Program-made: the position numbers and the translations under genes
Shown: piece by piece, positions 62,803 through 64,000 of the stretch
Numbering within the stretch: position 1 is the stretch's first letter
Layout of the letters: each line of letters opens with the position of its first letter
From: an uncultured Bacteroidota bacterium
GTDB taxonomy: Bacteria > Bacteroidota > Bacteroidia > Flavobacteriales > Flavobacteriaceae
NCBI GenBank assembly: GCA_913047695.1
Contig: CAJWUI010000001.1
Location: 248,001 to 312,000 of the forward strand
Direction of reading: 5' to 3'
DNA length: 64,000 nucleotides
The notes under the pieces: model-generated
Told to the model about the DNA's origin: nothing
Seen by the model: only the letters and a program-made list of their open reading frames with translations
Databases searched by the model: none

Positions 62803-64000
62803 TTAGAGCTCAAGATGTTTACTTCTTAATTTAGAAGTAATCCATAGAGTAATTATCCCAATGAGAATTGGTAAAGAAATCAATGTCCACTTCCAAACTT
62901 GAATATTTTTTTTAGTTTTTTGAACATCAAAAAAAGCAAAATTCCATTTCTTTCCCTTTGTTACTAGATAGTCACTATTGCCTACTAAAGAATGAATGAC
63001 ATTTATTATCCATGATCTGTTAGCATAAAAATTATTTGTCCACTTATCATAACCAAGTGGGAGTGGAGATCCTTTATCAATTTGATTTTCTGCTAAATTT
63101 CCATCACTTATGACCACCAATTCAATATTTCCTTTCTCTATATAAGTATTTGTTTTAAATGGTTTAATTCGATTTTTAAACAGTGAATTATTCTTTCCTT
63201 GAACTAAGTAACCAATTGCTTTTGATTTTTGTTTAAAAGCAGAAGGTGTTATCTTCTTTGTAGCTTGTTCTAAGCTTATTTCTTCGGGGAAAGCAGATGT
63301 ATTTATAAAGTTTGAACTTTTCAACAATAAAGATTTCGATAGTCTGTTATCAATGGCTTCAATTGGACTTGCAAAACGGCAAATGATTGGACCCGTATCT
63401 TTTCCAATTATTGTCTCTTCAGGTTTTATTATGGGGTAATAAACCCATGGATAGGGAATGTACTGAGTTTTATCATTATTACCACTAGCAACTACTATAG
63501 GTGCACAGTAAATATCTTGAATAAGTGTTTTTTTTATTTTAATCCCATAATTAAAAAAATAGTCTTCAAGATTTAGATCCTGTGGTAAAAGATAACTTTT
63601 TCCAGACTTATTAAAAAGGCTATCTCTGTCGATAGCAACACCATTGACCATCCATAATAATCTTCCACCACTAAGATTGTATTGATCTAAAATATACTTC
63701 TCACTTTGAGTAAATTTTTTGCTCGCATTTGAAATTATGAGTAAATCAAACTTTTTCAAACTATCCAAACTTTGAATTGGAGAAATCTTGGAGTTTTTAA
63801 AATTAAATGCTGATAAATTATAATAAGGTTTTATGTTTTTAAGTAAGTCTGCTATCTTGATATTTTTTGAAGTCCCATGTGAATTTAGTACAGCTATATT
63901 CTTTTTTTCGTTAATACTAACTCTAAAAATCCCATCCATAATTTTGTTTTCTAGAAGCTGCATAGATCTGATAATTTTTATACTTTCATTGTCGCCCAGT
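62803..64000 (-). CDS. gldG: Gliding-motility ABC transporter component GldG (N-terminus beyond window edge)
   Basis: At least 399 residues; the frame stays open to the window end (LGDNESIKIIRS precedes the first in-window ATG at 63963), so the true start is outside. Contains the ABC-2-like auxiliary domain: NIAVLNSHGTSKN, LLIISNASKKFTQSEKYIL, GGRLLWMVNG and a C-terminal membrane helix (WTLISLPILIGIITLWI) with short basic tail. With GldA and GldF it forms the gliding-motility ABC complex. gldF would be upstream, outside the window. Confidence 0.9.
   Translation of the reverse strand, partial: LGDNESIKIIRSMQLLENKIMDGIFRVSINEKKNIAVLNSHGTSKNIKIADLLKNIKPYYNLSAFNFKNSKISPIQSLDSLKKFDLLIISNASKKFTQSEKYILDQYNLSGGRLLWMVNGVAIDRDSLFNKSGKSYLLPQDLNLEDYFFNYGIKIKKTLIQDIYCAPIVVASGNNDKTQYIPYPWVYYPIIKPEETIIGKDTGPIICRFASPIEAIDNRLSKSLLLKSSNFINTSAFPEEISLEQATKKITPSAFKQKSKAIGYLVQGKNNSLFKNRIKPFKTNTYIEKGNIELVVISDGNLAENQIDKGSPLPLGYDKWTNNFYANRSWIINVIHSLVGNSDYLVTKGKKWNFAFFDVQKTKKNIQVWKWTLISLPILIGIITLWITSKLRSKHLEL

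Overview
The window is AT-rich chromosomal DNA of a marine-type flavobacterium (phylum Bacteroidota). The evidence is the gene content and order: a short-form prolyl-tRNA synthetase, rho with a long Asn-rich insert followed by a DUF4293 gene, a split transketolase, the dnaN-gldG neighbourhood, TonB receptors with DUF4249 or imelysin partners, BshB1, a carotenoid locus with a CarH-like regulator, a T9SS-type sorting domain, and TAnnTTTG-type promoter boxes. No phage, integrase, transposase or CRISPR array was seen. Most of the window is tightly packed core genome.

Layout. 1-16.8 kb: outer-membrane FadL-like protein (cut by the left edge), an Asn/Arg/Ser-rich lipoprotein, proS, tRNA-Glu, rpsT, rho, DUF4293, a metallophosphoesterase, truA, an ABC exporter, the c-di-AMP cyclase cdaA, folP, DUF1599, an OppB-like permease, tpiA, clpS, and an overlapping redox/thiol run (gpx, a trans-sulfuration PLP enzyme, bshB1, an oxidoreductase). 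16.9-20.7 kb: the one loose, accessory-looking stretch, with tRNA-His, small secreted proteins including a cupredoxin, a multiply frameshifted pseudogene, a TonB-plug-like protein cut by an in-frame amber codon, a 57-codon small ORF, and three hairpins with T-tracts on the plus strand. 20.7-33.6 kb: two outer-membrane uptake clusters, TonB receptor/DUF4249 with a beta-barrel protein and an M28 peptidase, then TonB receptor/HTTM/imelysin/DUF4856, probably for metal acquisition. 33.9-38 kb: guaB and two SurA/PpiC-type periplasmic chaperones. 38-40.3 kb: crtZ, crtB and a CarH-like B12/light regulator, without crtI. 40.4-53.5 kb: tRNA-Leu and two tRNA-Lys, aroK, PRTase, S4 protein, an FKBP-like lipoprotein, split transketolase, tgt, lptG, an EamA transporter, accA, dnaB, GNAT, HAD, and prfB with its programmed +1 frameshift. 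53.6-64 kb: a zinc metalloprotease, threonine aldolase, an S9 peptidase, a cysteine-synthase-like enzyme overlapping an alpha-oxoamine synthase (a candidate sulfonolipid/capnine pair), dnaN, and gldG (cut by the right edge).

The most useful second looks are: the HTTM/imelysin/DUF4856/TonB cluster with its internal terminator and TTAG/CTAA repeat element; the candidate capnine pair; a tRNA-guanine transglycosylase with no zinc cysteines; two genes whose conserved N-termini lack any ATG/GTG/TTG start; and the decaying 18.5-20.7 kb region with its stacked hairpins.
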